64,000 nt of DNA from Synergistaceae bacterium. GTDB taxonomy: Bacteria; Synergistota; Synergistia; Synergistales; Aminobacteriaceae. Each line of letters opens with the position of its first letter. Positions within the stretch are counted from its first letter, which is position 1. The stretch is from NCBI GenBank assembly GCA_017450125.1, contig JAFSWZ010000028.1, forward strand, positions 1-64,000, written 5' to 3'. The position numbers and the translations under genes are program-made. The notes under the pieces are model-generated. The model saw only the letters and a program-made list of their open reading frames with translations. It was not told where the DNA came from and made no database searches. Positions 27,064 to 35,076 of this stretch are shown piece after piece.

Positions 27064-27153
27064 ATGAAACGCAGACTTTTTGCAGGCGCGCTGGTGCTCA
27101 TCATCAAGAACAAGAATGACAGACCAGCAACTTTGAATGTTTACTGGAAATAG
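27064..27153 (+). CDS. 29-codon ORF with strong ribosome site; possible gene remnant
   Basis: ATG 27064 follows AGGAGG by 8 bases, and a TATAAT lies at 27018-27023 upstream. The peptide begins like a signal peptide (MKRRLFAGALVLII) but after 14 residues turns polar (KNKNDRPATLNVYWK) and stops. The abrupt change suggests either a short peptide or the 5' stub of a secreted-protein gene whose body was deleted. It lies in the 268-base gap between flhA and putP. Confidence 0.4.
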   Translation: MKRRLFAGALVLIIKNKNDRPATLNVYWK

Positions 27154-27155
27154 AC

Positions 27156-27183
27156 TTGCATAATGTGATAGACTGCATAGAAT
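27156..27183 (+). promoter_or_regulatory. sigma-70-like promoter for putP
   Basis: TTGCAT (27156-27161), 16-base spacer, TAGAAT (27178-27183), 23 bases before the putP ATG. Confidence 0.5.
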
Positions 27184-27205
27184 TTTTTGACGATAGGAGT
27201 TTTTC

Positions 27206-28669
27206 ATGGCAATGAATTATGTAGAAGTCAGCGTATTCATCATTTATCTGGTATTCATGCTCGCAATAGGAGTATGGTTCTTCGTGAAGGACAAGCATCA
27301 GACGGAGAAGGGTTACTTCTTGGGAGACAGGAAGATGGGGCCGTGGGTTGCGGCACTTTCCGCCGGAGCGTCGGACATGAGCGCGTGGGTGTTAATGGGA
27401 CTGCCTACGTCGGTTTACGCTCTCGGACTTGGCCAGGTCTGGATTGCTGTAGGTCTCGCGCTGGGCTACTCGCTGAGCTGGATCTACGAAGCCCCCAGAC
27501 TTCGCGCGTTCTCGATTACGGCCAACGACTCAATCACTATCCCCCAGTACCTCACTAACCGTTTTCTGTCGGAGTCGAAGACACTGCAGATAATCTCTGC
27601 GGCAGTGTTCCTCGTGGCCTATACGGTATACGCGGCATCGAGCATCAAGGCCTGCGGTACGCTCTTCAACACCGTAACAGGCATTAACACGACCGTAGCA
27701 ATGTACCTCGCGGCAGTAATCGTAATCGGCTATACGTTTCTCGGAGGGTTCAGCGCAGTATCGTGGACTGACTTCTTTCAGGGAATGCTGGTGCTTGCGG
27801 CAATGCTGATTGTCCCGATAGCGGCGGCAACAATGCTTGAGCCCGGTGCTTCTGCATCAATCGACACGCCCAACTACTGGAACATGTTTTCTTCGTGGCA
27901 GGACATAGTCTCAGGTCTGGGCTGGGGGCTCGGGTATTTCGGGATGCCTCACATCATCATCCGCTTCATGTCCATCAACTCACAGAAGGAGCTACGCAAG
28001 TCGGCCAAGATAGGCATCTCTTGGACGCTGATAATCTTGGGCTTCGCTGTTCTTGTCGGAGTAGTAGGGAGAATGTTCATCGGCTTTGATGACAATGTGA
28101 ATGCGAACTCGCTCGTGTTTGTCGTGATGACGCGGAGGATTTTCCCTGCTCTGATTTCGGGCGTAATGCTCTCGGCGGTTCTTGCGGCGGCAATGAGCAC
28201 TGCAGACAGTCAGCTTCTTGCGGCGGCTTCGGCGTTTGCGTCGGACGTGTACCATCCTGTTATCCGCAGGAATCAGGCTACGGAAAAAGAGATGCTCTGG
28301 GCGGGGCGTTATGTGGTTCTGCTCATCGCTCTTGCGGCACTGTACATTGCGGCGAACCCTGACGCGGGCTCGATAATGTCCCTCGTCTCCAACGCGTGGG
28401 GAGTGTTCGGAGCTGCTTTCGGCCCGGCAATAATGCTGAGCCTGTTCTGGAAGCGTTTTACGTTCTCCGGCGCGGCGTGCGGAATCTTCGTCGGTGCTGT
28501 TGTGGACATTGCGTGGTTAATGTACATGTCCCACACGGGAGTCTACGAGATAATTCCGGGCTTCTTCGCGGGACTGCTGGCGGCTGTAGTTGTGTCGGTG
28601 CTGTCGCCGAAGCCTTCATCTGAGGTTGAGGCACTCTTTGACCGTGCACTGACGATGTCGAACGAGTAA
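27206..28669 (+). CDS. putP: sodium/proline symporter (SSS family)
   Basis: 487 residues with about thirteen membrane helices, the normal size. It imports proline with sodium. Family motifs include KGYFLGDRKMGPWVAALSAG in the first loop, SDMSAWVLMGLP, the sodium-site region near AVLAAAMSTADSQLL, and FGMPHIIIRFM. TAGGAG lies 9 bases before ATG 27206. It is monocistronic, with its own promoter and a strong terminator. Proline uptake fits an amino-acid-fermenting anaerobe. Confidence 0.93.
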   Translation: MAMNYVEVSVFIIYLVFMLAIGVWFFVKDKHQTEKGYFLGDRKMGPWVAALSAGASDMSAWVLMGLPTSVYALGLGQVWIAVGLALGYSLSWIYEAPRLRAFSITANDSITIPQYLTNRFLSESKTLQIISAAVFLVAYTVYAASSIKACGTLFNTVTGINTTVAMYLAAVIVIGYTFLGGFSAVSWTDFFQGMLVLAAMLIVPIAAATMLEPGASASIDTPNYWNMFSSWQDIVSGLGWGLGYFGMPHIIIRFMSINSQKELRKSAKIGISWTLIILGFAVLVGVVGRMFIGFDDNVNANSLVFVVMTRRIFPALISGVMLSAVLAAAMSTADSQLLAAASAFASDVYHPVIRRNQATEKEMLWAGRYVVLLIALAALYIAANPDAGSIMSLVSNAWGVFGAAFGPAIMLSLFWKRFTFSGAACGIFVGAVVDIAWLMYMSHTGVYEIIPGFFAGLLAAVVVSVLSPKPSSEVEALFDRALTMSNE

Positions 28670-28688
28670 GATTTGGAGAAAAAAATTG

Positions 28689-28717
28689 CCTCCCCTGAGA
28701 TTCTCGGGGGAGGTTTT
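28689..28717. terminator. bidirectional terminator between putP and rpsT
   Basis: CCTCCCC (28689-28695) pairs with GGGGAGG (28707-28713), extended inward, followed by TTTTGTT on the plus strand. A run of A at 28679-28685 provides a T tail for the minus strand. Confidence 0.85.
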
Positions 28718-28731
28718 GTTACGTGCTGAGG

Positions 28732-28998
28732 TTATGCGTTCATTGCCTTAAGGTGTCTGGCCATTAGTTCCTTGCGGCGGGCGGCGGTGTTCTTGTGCAT
28801 TACGCCTTTCGCCACTGCTTTGTCGATAACGCTCTGTGCGCTGTCGAAGACCTTGCGGGCAGCTTCTGCGTCTCCGGCTGCGGCGGCCTTGAGGAGTTTC
28901 TTGACGGCGGTCTTGCACATGGATGACCAGTGCCTGTTGTATAACCGATTGCGCTCGGCTGTCTTTACGCGCTTCTCTGCTGACTTCTTGTTGGGCAT
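28732..28998 (-). CDS. rpsT: 30S ribosomal protein S20
   Basis: 88 residues, normal size. It binds 16S rRNA early in small-subunit assembly. MPNKKSAEKRVKTAERNR at the N-terminus and VMHKNTAARRKELMARHLKA at the C-terminus are diagnostic. AGGAG lies 9 bases before the ATG. It is 31 bases downstream of tRNA-Leu on the same strand and is probably transcribed from the tRNA promoter. Confidence 0.97.
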   Translation of the reverse strand: MPNKKSAEKRVKTAERNRLYNRHWSSMCKTAVKKLLKAAAAGDAEAARKVFDSAQSVIDKAVAKGVMHKNTAARRKELMARHLKAMNA

Positions 28999-29029
28999 AA
29001 ACTTTCTCTCCTGAATGATTGTGTGATGA

Positions 29030-29112
29030 TGCCGGAGGGGAGACTCGAACTCCCACAGGATCGCTCCCGGCGGATTTTGAGTCCGCTGCGTCTACCATTC
29101 CGCCACTCCGGC
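29030..29112 (-). tRNA. tRNA-Leu (anticodon CAA)
   Basis: 83 bases on the minus strand. The acceptor stem is GCCGGAG/CTCCGGC, the anticodon stem-loop reads GCGGA-CTCAAAA-TCCGC with CAA in the loop, and a long variable arm (GGGAGCGATCCT region) marks a class II tRNA. The T arm contains GTTCGAGTC. The 3' CCA is not encoded. Confidence 0.95.
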
Positions 29113-29132
29113 AATTGTTATCGATGATGCAT

Positions 29133-29161
29133 AAAATACACTGCGATTCAAGTTTTGTCAA
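29133..29161 (-). promoter_or_regulatory. sigma-70 promoter for tRNA-Leu and rpsT
   Basis: TTGACA (29161-29156), 17-base spacer, TATTTT (29138-29133). It lies over the manC stop codon and ends 21 bases before the mature tRNA. Confidence 0.75.
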
Positions 29162-30219
29162 ACCTTGTCGGTCATACCCATTTCACGCAGGTGCTTCACC
29201 ACGCCCCTGACCTCCTGAGACTTCCCCCGCCTCGTGATGAACAGCGCATCCGGCGTATCCACCACAACCAGATCATTAACGCCGTTCAGGACAGCCAGCT
29301 TCCCCCGCGAATGCACAAAGCAATTCTCGCTCTCCAGAAGCAGACCATCGCCGACAACGACATTCCTGCTCTCGTCGTGCTCGAGAACGTCATCGTGAAG
29401 CGCGTCCCACGAACCTACATCAGACCACCCCGAGTTCACCAGCGGCACAACAGCGACACGTTCTGCCTTCTCCATCACGGCAACATCGAACGCAACGTTC
29501 TTCACTCCCGCGAACTCCGAGCGTACAGCCTTCCTCTTGGCCAGCGCGAAGAGCTCAGGGTCAGCGTTCTCAAGCTCAGCGTAAAGGCATCGGGGCGTGA
29601 AGATGAAGATTCCTCCGTTCCAGAAGTACGAGCCCGAACGCAGATACTCCTGCGCTGTCTTGAGGTCAGGTTTCTCCACGAACCTTTCAGCCTCGCAGTA
29701 ACCTCCTTCAAGTGCCTTCCCCTGCCGGATGTACCCGAAGCCTGTATCAGGCCGTGTCGGAGCAATCCCCAGCGTCGCAATGTACCCGTCCCGCGCCGCC
29801 CTAACCGAAACCTTAAGTGCCTCCGCGAAGATTCTGCTGTCCCTGATGAACGCGTCGCTAGGTGCAACGATCATGACATCATCAGCCTCTGCACCCTTCG
29901 ACAGCAATTCTTCGACCGCAAGCAGAATTGCCGGAGCAGTACCTCTCGCGCAAGGCTCCTCGATGATGAAGCCCTCAGGAAGATTCTCTGCACCGAAAAC
30001 CTCTGTAGCCTGAGCGTTCACGAGGTCGTGCCACTTTGCGCCGGAAATAACACGCAGGAACTCGAGCGGTACAACGTTAAGCATACGCAGAGCCGTAGTC
30101 TGCAGAAGCGTGCGTTCGCCGTGAAGAGCAAGAAACTGCTTCGGAAAACTCTCCCGCGAGAGCGGCCACAGTCTCGTCCCGCTTCCCCCGCTGAGGATAA
30201 GTGCGTAGGTATTGCTCAT
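29158..30219 (-). CDS. manC: mannose-1-phosphate guanylyltransferase
   Basis: 353 residues, so it is the single-domain form without a fused phosphomannose isomerase. It makes GDP-mannose from GTP and mannose 1-phosphate, a donor for surface glycans and a precursor of GDP-fucose. The N-terminal LSGGSGTRLWPLSRESFPKQF is the nucleotidyltransferase signature. FVEKP and a GYIRQG segment line the sugar site. The ATG overlaps the stop of the upstream M23 peptidase gene as TGATG. It may feed the glycosyltransferases at 11-15 kb and 56 kb, but that is inference. Confidence 0.93.
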   Translation of the reverse strand: MSNTYALILSGGSGTRLWPLSRESFPKQFLALHGERTLLQTTALRMLNVVPLEFLRVISGAKWHDLVNAQATEVFGAENLPEGFIIEEPCARGTAPAILLAVEELLSKGAEADDVMIVAPSDAFIRDSRIFAEALKVSVRAARDGYIATLGIAPTRPDTGFGYIRQGKALEGGYCEAERFVEKPDLKTAQEYLRSGSYFWNGGIFIFTPRCLYAELENADPELFALAKRKAVRSEFAGVKNVAFDVAVMEKAERVAVVPLVNSGWSDVGSWDALHDDVLEHDESRNVVVGDGLLLESENCFVHSRGKLAVLNGVNDLVVVDTPDALFITRRGKSQEVRGVVKHLREMGMTDKV

Positions 30220-31130
30220 CAGTTGTTCACCATAGACTTCGTGCCAAGCTTCAGCATCTGCGTAATGCTCGTCGACAGAAGCGGTATCGGGTCAACGAAC
30301 TGCCCGCCCAGAATCAGGCTGTAGTGAAGGTGAGGGCCTGTAACCCTTCCAGTCGCGCCGGACTTGGCCACAACCTGCCCCTTGACGACACTATCACCCT
30401 TCTTGACGTTTATCTCGCTCAGGTGGAAGAAAGCCGTGATTACACCGTTGCCGGAGTCAATGTAGACGCTCCCGCCCGCGTAATAGTGGAAACCCGTCAG
30501 TATCACCGTCCCCGCGAACGGAGCACGCACCTTCGTGCCGGTAACCGCCCTGATGTCAGCTCCGTTGTGCCCGGCTCTGGGCTGTCCGTTGTAGACGCGG
30601 CTCTTGCCGTACTGGCTCGTCAAAGTTATGTTCGTCAGAGGAGGCTGGGGCGGCGTTGTCCACTGTCTCGGCGTTGTCATAGAGCGGAGAGCTGCGCCGA
30701 CGAGCTGGGATTCGTTACGTATTCGCTTGAGCTCCTTCTTCGGAGGGTTGACCATCTTGGGATTCACCGTGAGGTTCTCCTTCGGGTAATCTTTGGCGCG
30801 TATCGTTATGAACCCTGAGGCCTTGTACTTCCTGCCGCCCTGAACGAACTCGAAACGTATAGGGTAGCTGCCCGGCTTGACCTTCCTCACGTCAGTGCCG
30901 AGCAGAGCGTAGGAGATTTTCCCCGCTCCTCCCTGCTCTACATTGAGGGCAATGCTCCTGTCCATCCACGTAACTGACGGCGAAGAGTAGTCGGCTGTGG
31001 AGGTTATCGAGACCGCGAAAGCCTGTCCCAAGTCCCAGCTCGTGGGAAAGTTCACCCATGATGCTGCTGATGCTGAGGAGGAGCAGAGCAGGAGAAACAG
31101 CACTGACAGCAGAAATTTTCTTGTGCGCAT
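30219..31130 (-). CDS. secreted M23-family peptidoglycan metallopeptidase
   Basis: 303 residues. A signal peptide (MRTRKFLLSVLFLLLCSSSASA) is followed by a beta-rich N-terminal domain (about residues 22-110) and a C-terminal LytM domain. The zinc ligands are visible in GHNGADI near residue 187 and HLHY near 265, with the usual YGNGV-like strand (SGNGVITAFFHLSEI). It probably cleaves or remodels periplasmic peptidoglycan. The start is ATG 31130 because AGGAG lies 8 bases upstream; a GTG at 31139 has no spacing for it. Between the purine phosphorylase gene and manC in one transcript. Confidence 0.9.
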   Translation of the reverse strand: MRTRKFLLSVLFLLLCSSSASAASWVNFPTSWDLGQAFAVSITSTADYSSPSVTWMDRSIALNVEQGGAGKISYALLGTDVRKVKPGSYPIRFEFVQGGRKYKASGFITIRAKDYPKENLTVNPKMVNPPKKELKRIRNESQLVGAALRSMTTPRQWTTPPQPPLTNITLTSQYGKSRVYNGQPRAGHNGADIRAVTGTKVRAPFAGTVILTGFHYYAGGSVYIDSGNGVITAFFHLSEINVKKGDSVVKGQVVAKSGATGRVTGPHLHYSLILGGQFVDPIPLLSTSITQMLKLGTKSMVNN

Positions 31131-31135
31131 ATAAT

Positions 31136-31954
31136 TCACTCCTGATTCAGATTCTTTATGAGTTTCACGAGAAGCCCGGCAAGTTTCCCTGAAGATTTCT
31201 TCATCACGTCGAGGACTTCCTGCCCCGTCAGAGTTTTGTCCGGCTCAATCCCTGCCGCCATGTTCGCGACGCACGACAGAACTGCAACCCTCAAGCCCAT
31301 AGCGTTTGCCGTAATGACTTCGGGGACTGTGGACATTCCGGCCAAGTCTGCGCCGAGAAACCCCGCCATCTTCACCTCTGCCGGTGTCTCGAAGGACGGC
31401 CCCATGAATGCCGCGTAAACTCCCTGCCTCAGGCCGAAGCTTTCAAGCACAGAGAGTATCGCCGGGCTGTAAGCATGGCTCATGTCGGGGAAACGTTCAT
31501 TCCAGCGCGAGTCGTTCGAACCGCTGAGAGGGTTCGCTCCCATGAGGTTGATGTGGTCTCTTACGGCTATGATGTCTCCGGGACTGTAAGACGTGTTGAT
31601 TGCTCCGGCGGCATTCGTGGCTATGTAGTTCCTCACTCCGAGCATCCCGAAGACACGGACGGGAAAAGTTACTGCCTTCATTGAGTGCCCCTCGTAGTAA
31701 TGCACTCTGCCCTGCTGGATGATTACGGGACTGCTTGAAATTCTCCCGATGATGATTTTTCCCGCGTGCCCTGGTGCTGTTGAGCCTGGCCAGTGCGGAA
31801 TGTCAGCAACGTCTATGGTTGTGGTGTTTTCTGCCGCGTCCGCAATACCTCCTAGTCCTGAGCCGGAGACTATTACGGTTTCGGGCTGTTCTGGGAGAAA
31901 GCGTCTGATGTAGTCCGCTGCTTCTAGTGCCTGTTCGTAGTTATAAGTTGTCAT
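31136..31954 (-). CDS. punA: purine nucleoside phosphorylase (PNP-I, trimeric type)
   Basis: 272 residues. It cleaves inosine or guanosine with phosphate to base plus ribose 1-phosphate. Motifs: VIVSGSGLGGIAD, QGRVHYYEGH with phosphate and ribose contacts, NAAGAINTSYSPGD, and MSTVPEVITANAMGLRV. The Glu and Asn of the base site are in the expected regions. GGAGG lies before the ATG at 31954. It heads the punA-M23 peptidase-manC transcript. The precise substrate range is not readable. Confidence 0.93.
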   Translation of the reverse strand: MTTYNYEQALEAADYIRRFLPEQPETVIVSGSGLGGIADAAENTTTIDVADIPHWPGSTAPGHAGKIIIGRISSSPVIIQQGRVHYYEGHSMKAVTFPVRVFGMLGVRNYIATNAAGAINTSYSPGDIIAVRDHINLMGANPLSGSNDSRWNERFPDMSHAYSPAILSVLESFGLRQGVYAAFMGPSFETPAEVKMAGFLGADLAGMSTVPEVITANAMGLRVAVLSCVANMAAGIEPDKTLTGQEVLDVMKKSSGKLAGLLVKLIKNLNQE

Positions 31955-32066
31955 AGTAACCGCCTCCTTAGGTTAATGGATTGACGTATTCTAGCATACG
32001 GTGTTGACGGCTGAATGCATGATACAATTACTGAAATTTCCACGCAAAATAAAGGGGCAGAACGTA

Positions 32067-32462
32067 ATGACGGCAAAACAAGAACGAGCTGTAGAGCTGA
32101 AGAACAGGACGGGCGACGCACACTACAACTGCGCACAGGCAGTAGCATGTGTATTCAGCGAAGAGACGGGAGTAAGTGAAGAGACCATGAAGAAGCTCGG
32201 AGCGGGTTTCGGTCTCGGAATGGGAACTATGGAGGCAACCTGCGGCGCGCTCTGCGGTGCACAGATGGTGCTGGGACTCATGAAGTACGAGGGCAAACCC
32301 ATACGCAAGGACGCTGCGGAACTGTACAAGGCGTTCACGGACAAGTGCGGAGCCTCAATCTGTAAGGAGCTCAAGGGAGTCGGGACAGGGAAGGTATTAT
32401 GTTCCTGCGACGACTGCGTAAGGAATGCAGTAAAAATTTTGGAGGGAATGTTGACGCAATGA
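32067..32462 (+). CDS. C_GCAxxG_C_C-family redox protein
   Basis: 131 residues. It shows the family cysteine pattern: YNCAQAV, then CGALCGAQMVLG, then CGASICKEL and CSCDDCVRNA. Members are small, probably metal- or cluster-binding or redox proteins of anaerobes; no reaction is established. ATG 32067 follows AAAGGGG by 8 bases; in-frame codons further upstream lie in the promoter region. Its stop overlaps the ATG of the small leader ORF (ATGA), and the -35 of the next promoter lies inside its last codons. Confidence 0.85.
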   Translation: MTAKQERAVELKNRTGDAHYNCAQAVACVFSEETGVSEETMKKLGAGFGLGMGTMEATCGALCGAQMVLGLMKYEGKPIRKDAAELYKAFTDKCGASICKELKGVGTGKVLCSCDDCVRNAVKILEGMLTQ

Positions 32463-32479
32463 CAGTATCTGTGTATAAT
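32451..32479 (+). promoter_or_regulatory. sigma-70 promoter for the nitroreductase gene
   Basis: TTGACG (32451-32456), 17-base spacer, TATAAT (32474-32479). The -10 overlaps the first heptamer repeat. Confidence 0.7.
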
Positions 32480-32569
32480 CACGCATCACGCATCACGCAT
32501 CACGCATCACGCCATAACTATGCCCATTCACAGCTGATAATCAGGACTTTCACGGAGGCCGGACAATGA
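32459..32569 (+). CDS. candidate leader ORF crossing the heptamer array (36 codons)
   Basis: ATG 32459 overlaps the previous stop (ATGA). The frame reads M-T-V-S-V-Y-N, runs through all five ATCACGC repeats, and ends at TGA 32567-32569 overlapping the nitroreductase ATG (ATGA). Repeat number changes frame because 7 is not a multiple of 3. GGAGG lies 12 bases upstream. The double ATGA linkage is exact, but the ORF may be fortuitous. Confidence 0.4.
   Translation: MTVSVYNHASRITHHASRHNYAHSQLIIRTFTEAGQ
32478..32512. repeat. tandem heptamer array, 5 perfect copies
   Basis: ATCACGC repeated five times without error. The first copy begins in the last two bases of the TATAAT hexamer, so the array covers the predicted transcription start and early 5' UTR of the nitroreductase gene. 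Confidence 0.95.
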
Positions 32570-33537
32570 TCAAGCAGGCCATAAAGTCCGTACTCGGTGA
32601 GAAGAACATAGCCCGCATTCAGCGCGTACGTCAGGCGATCGGCGCGGCACGCGCAATGTGGCACAACACCGGCAGAGCAGCGATGAGCCAGTCAGACAGA
32701 ACAGCAACATTGTGCCTGATGCAGGTTCACCAGATGGAGAAAGCTATGGTTGTCGGCAAGACCAGCTACATCGACACGGTCAAGTACAGCCAGCTTATCG
32801 ACAGACTATCGGAGCTTATAGACGGCGGCATGTCCCCTCAGGACTTCACGGTGAGGGAATGTGCCGCTGTGATTCACTCAGCACTTGGCCAAGTTGTAGG
32901 GCATGATGAGGATAAGGCAGTCTTTGCGGCCTTCCTCGAGCAGTGCGGTATACCTCTGGACTTCAGGGGAGGAGTTGAAAGAATCCCGCGCGCGGAAATC
33001 TTCGCACACAACGACTTCGACTATCACGCGTTCGTGAGTTCGCGGCACTCGGTGAGACGCTTCAAGGACAAGATAATTCCCCGCGAGGCAATCAACGATA
33101 TTGTTAGGGACGCTCTGTACTGCCCGTCAATCTGCAACCGCCAGCCCTTCAAGGTCTACTTCTCCGAGAACCCCGACACCGTCAAGCGCATCATCAAAGC
33201 CGGAGTAGAGCCCTTCGTCGCACCGAACGTCCACGACGCGCTGATAGTAACCTGCGACAGGGCATTACTGACACCCGCAGAGATGAACGACCAAGAGTTC
33301 CTGAACGGCGGAATCTTTCTCGGAGCACTGGTGCTGTCGATACACGCGCACGGTCTGGGGTCATGCTTGTTCCAGTTCCTGCAGGTGAATGCTAGGCAGG
33401 AGAAGATACGGCAGGAGTTCGGAATAAGTTCGAGCGAGGTTATCTCTGCGTTTGTAGGGATAGGCGAGCCTGAGGAGGAGGTGGTTTATGCGTGTGCGCA
33501 GAGACGGCCGGTTGAGACGGTTGCGGTGGAGCTCTAG
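32566..33537 (+). CDS. nitroreductase-family flavoprotein with N-terminal extension
   Basis: 323 residues. The C-terminal half (about 150-315) is a nitroreductase fold: SSRHSVRRFKDK binds FMN phosphate, ALYCPSICNRQPFKVY is the second flavin segment, and GLGSCLFQFLQV the third. The N-terminal 150 residues are helical and unassigned. Substrates of such proteins are diverse, and members with an N-terminal extension occur near polysaccharide genes; that link is only suggestive here. GGAGG lies 7 bases before the ATG. Its stop interlocks with the stop of the convergent gene (CTAG). Confidence 0.8.
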   Translation: MIKQAIKSVLGEKNIARIQRVRQAIGAARAMWHNTGRAAMSQSDRTATLCLMQVHQMEKAMVVGKTSYIDTVKYSQLIDRLSELIDGGMSPQDFTVRECAAVIHSALGQVVGHDEDKAVFAAFLEQCGIPLDFRGGVERIPRAEIFAHNDFDYHAFVSSRHSVRRFKDKIIPREAINDIVRDALYCPSICNRQPFKVYFSENPDTVKRIIKAGVEPFVAPNVHDALIVTCDRALLTPAEMNDQEFLNGGIFLGALVLSIHAHGLGSCLFQFLQVNARQEKIRQEFGISSSEVISAFVGIGEPEEEVVYACAQRRPVETVAVEL

Positions 33538-34361
33538 CGTTTGCGTCCCGGCAGAGGCTTGGTGATTACCTTCTGCCACAGCGATATATACTGCTCATGA
33601 AGAAACGACGGGTAATCACGTTCAAGGCTGGGACGTTCCCACCTGAACACATCAGCCCGCCCGGCCAAGTACTTCTTCAGCGCAGGAGGAGTGTCGTCGT
33701 CAATCAGCGTCGTGATCCCCTGCGCCTTGTTGCTCTCCAGAACCTCCCGCAGCCCCGCCATGTTCCCCTTCTGCCACAGCTCCAGCCCCTCAGGACGGAG
33801 AATCCTGCACCCAGCCGCCTGAAGCAGAATCCCCGACGACCCGCTCATGTCGCACACGGTTACGTCCTTCAAGACCTGCCCGACAAGCACAGAACTCGAC
33901 ATTCGCGCCTGAAACTCCGCGAGCCTACGCTGATAGTGCGGGTAATTCTGCGCATCCCACTCCGACAACGCCGTCAAGACCCTCTGCGCCACAAACGGAA
34001 TCACTGACGGATCCCAGAGCGCATTCACCTCCGCAGGAAAAGGCGAGTACAGGCACCTCACAGCAAGTTTCTTCCGGCCGTCAACACCAGAAACCTTAGC
34101 GTCGTTCTCGTCTAGCGCAATAACCTTCGCACCCTCCTCAAGCTCGCGCAGGGACTTTCCGCGTTCGGCAAGCACAAGGTCTCCGTTGGCGTTCCACACG
34201 CGCAGAGGAATAACGTTGACTTCAGGGCCTCCGATGAACGAGACAAGCAGGGCAAGGCACGGATGACACACTGCAACGTTGAGCTTGTCATCACAGTAAC
34301 CTGCCCTGCCCGTCAGTAACATTGCGCACAAAACTGCCAGCGCGGCTAACTTACTCGCCAA
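33534..34361 (-). CDS. secreted protein, distantly like zinc/manganese ABC substrate-binding proteins
   Basis: 275 residues. The N-terminus (LAALAVLCAMLLTGRAGYC) is a signal peptide. An early VAVCHPCLALLVSFIGGPEV and a later WDPSVIPFVAQRVLTALSEWD plus a long helix (YPHYQRRLAEFQARM) resemble the layout of ZnuA-type (SBP_bac_9) proteins. The canonical three-His metal set is not clear and no permease genes are near. So the function is open. The start is TTG 34361, six bases after GAGGG and inside the end of rnc, so it is the last gene of the fatty-acid operon. Confidence 0.6.
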   Translation of the reverse strand: MASKLAALAVLCAMLLTGRAGYCDDKLNVAVCHPCLALLVSFIGGPEVNVIPLRVWNANGDLVLAERGKSLRELEEGAKVIALDENDAKVSGVDGRKKLAVRCLYSPFPAEVNALWDPSVIPFVAQRVLTALSEWDAQNYPHYQRRLAEFQARMSSSVLVGQVLKDVTVCDMSGSSGILLQAAGCRILRPEGLELWQKGNMAGLREVLESNKAQGITTLIDDDTPPALKKYLAGRADVFRWERPSLERDYPSFLHEQYISLWQKVITKPLPGRKR

Positions 34362-35076
34362 ATTTCGCCCTCAAGTCGTCAAGCACAAGCTCAGCGACCT
34401 TCTTCTCTGCTCCCTTGCGCGTCCTGTCGCTCTCTGTATGCGAGAAGCCCGACAGGTACAGCCTCACAGTGAACGTCGGTGCATGAGACGGCCCGGTAAC
34501 GTTCACAAGCTCGTACTCCGGCAAAGGCATCCCGCGCTTCTGAAGCCACATCTGCAGCTTCAGCTTCGGGTCTGTTCCGGCGGCCTGCTCTTCCGCGTCG
34601 CTGAGAAACAGCTTCTTCACCACACGTTCTGCCGCTCCCATTCCGCCGTCAAGACACACCGCACCAAGTACTGCCTCGAGTGCGTTCGCCGTTACGGACT
34701 TCGGGAGAGAGCCGGTCTTCATCGTGTGCCCGTGAAGGACAATGTACGGTATACGCAGGGCTTCCGCCTTCACGTACAGCGAGTCAGACTTCACCAGCTC
34801 AGCGCGCATCCTCGTGAGTTCGCCTTCGTTAGCGTCAGGGTACATCCTGAAGAGCGAGCGGCTCACGATAAATTCCAGCACAGAGTCCCCGAAGAACTCT
34901 AAGCGTTCGTTGTCGTAGGGCAGGCCGTATTCATGCGAGAATGACGAGTGGCACAGTGCCTGCTCGAGAATGCTTTTGTCGCTGAACGTGTAGCCTATTC
35001 CGTCCTCGAGAAACGCTATCTCGTGCGGGTCAAGGCGTGCCTTGCTCTTGAGGGCATCAAGGTTTATCTCAGTCAT
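34351..35076 (-). CDS. rnc: ribonuclease III
   Basis: 241 residues. It cleaves double-stranded RNA in rRNA and mRNA processing. The RNase III signature NERLEFFGDSVLEFIVS carries the catalytic acidic residues, with a second set in ALEAVLGAVCLDGG. The double-stranded RNA-binding domain fills about residues 165-240 (DPKLKLQMWLQ..., GAEKKVAELVL). It starts inside the end of fabF (8-base overlap) and overlaps the next gene by 11 bases. The order acpP-fabF-rnc is widespread in bacteria. Confidence 0.96.
   Translation of the reverse strand: MTEINLDALKSKARLDPHEIAFLEDGIGYTFSDKSILEQALCHSSFSHEYGLPYDNERLEFFGDSVLEFIVSRSLFRMYPDANEGELTRMRAELVKSDSLYVKAEALRIPYIVLHGHTMKTGSLPKSVTANALEAVLGAVCLDGGMGAAERVVKKLFLSDAEEQAAGTDPKLKLQMWLQKRGMPLPEYELVNVTGPSHAPTFTVRLYLSGFSHTESDRTRKGAEKKVAELVLDDLRAKFGE

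Noticed and set aside
29155-30324. Plus-strand open frame of 389 codons opposite manC
   Set aside because: It lies antisense to a clear mannose-1-phosphate guanylyltransferase, is Arg/His/Pro-rich with no family resemblance, and has no ribosome site. It is a by-product of high-GC codon use.
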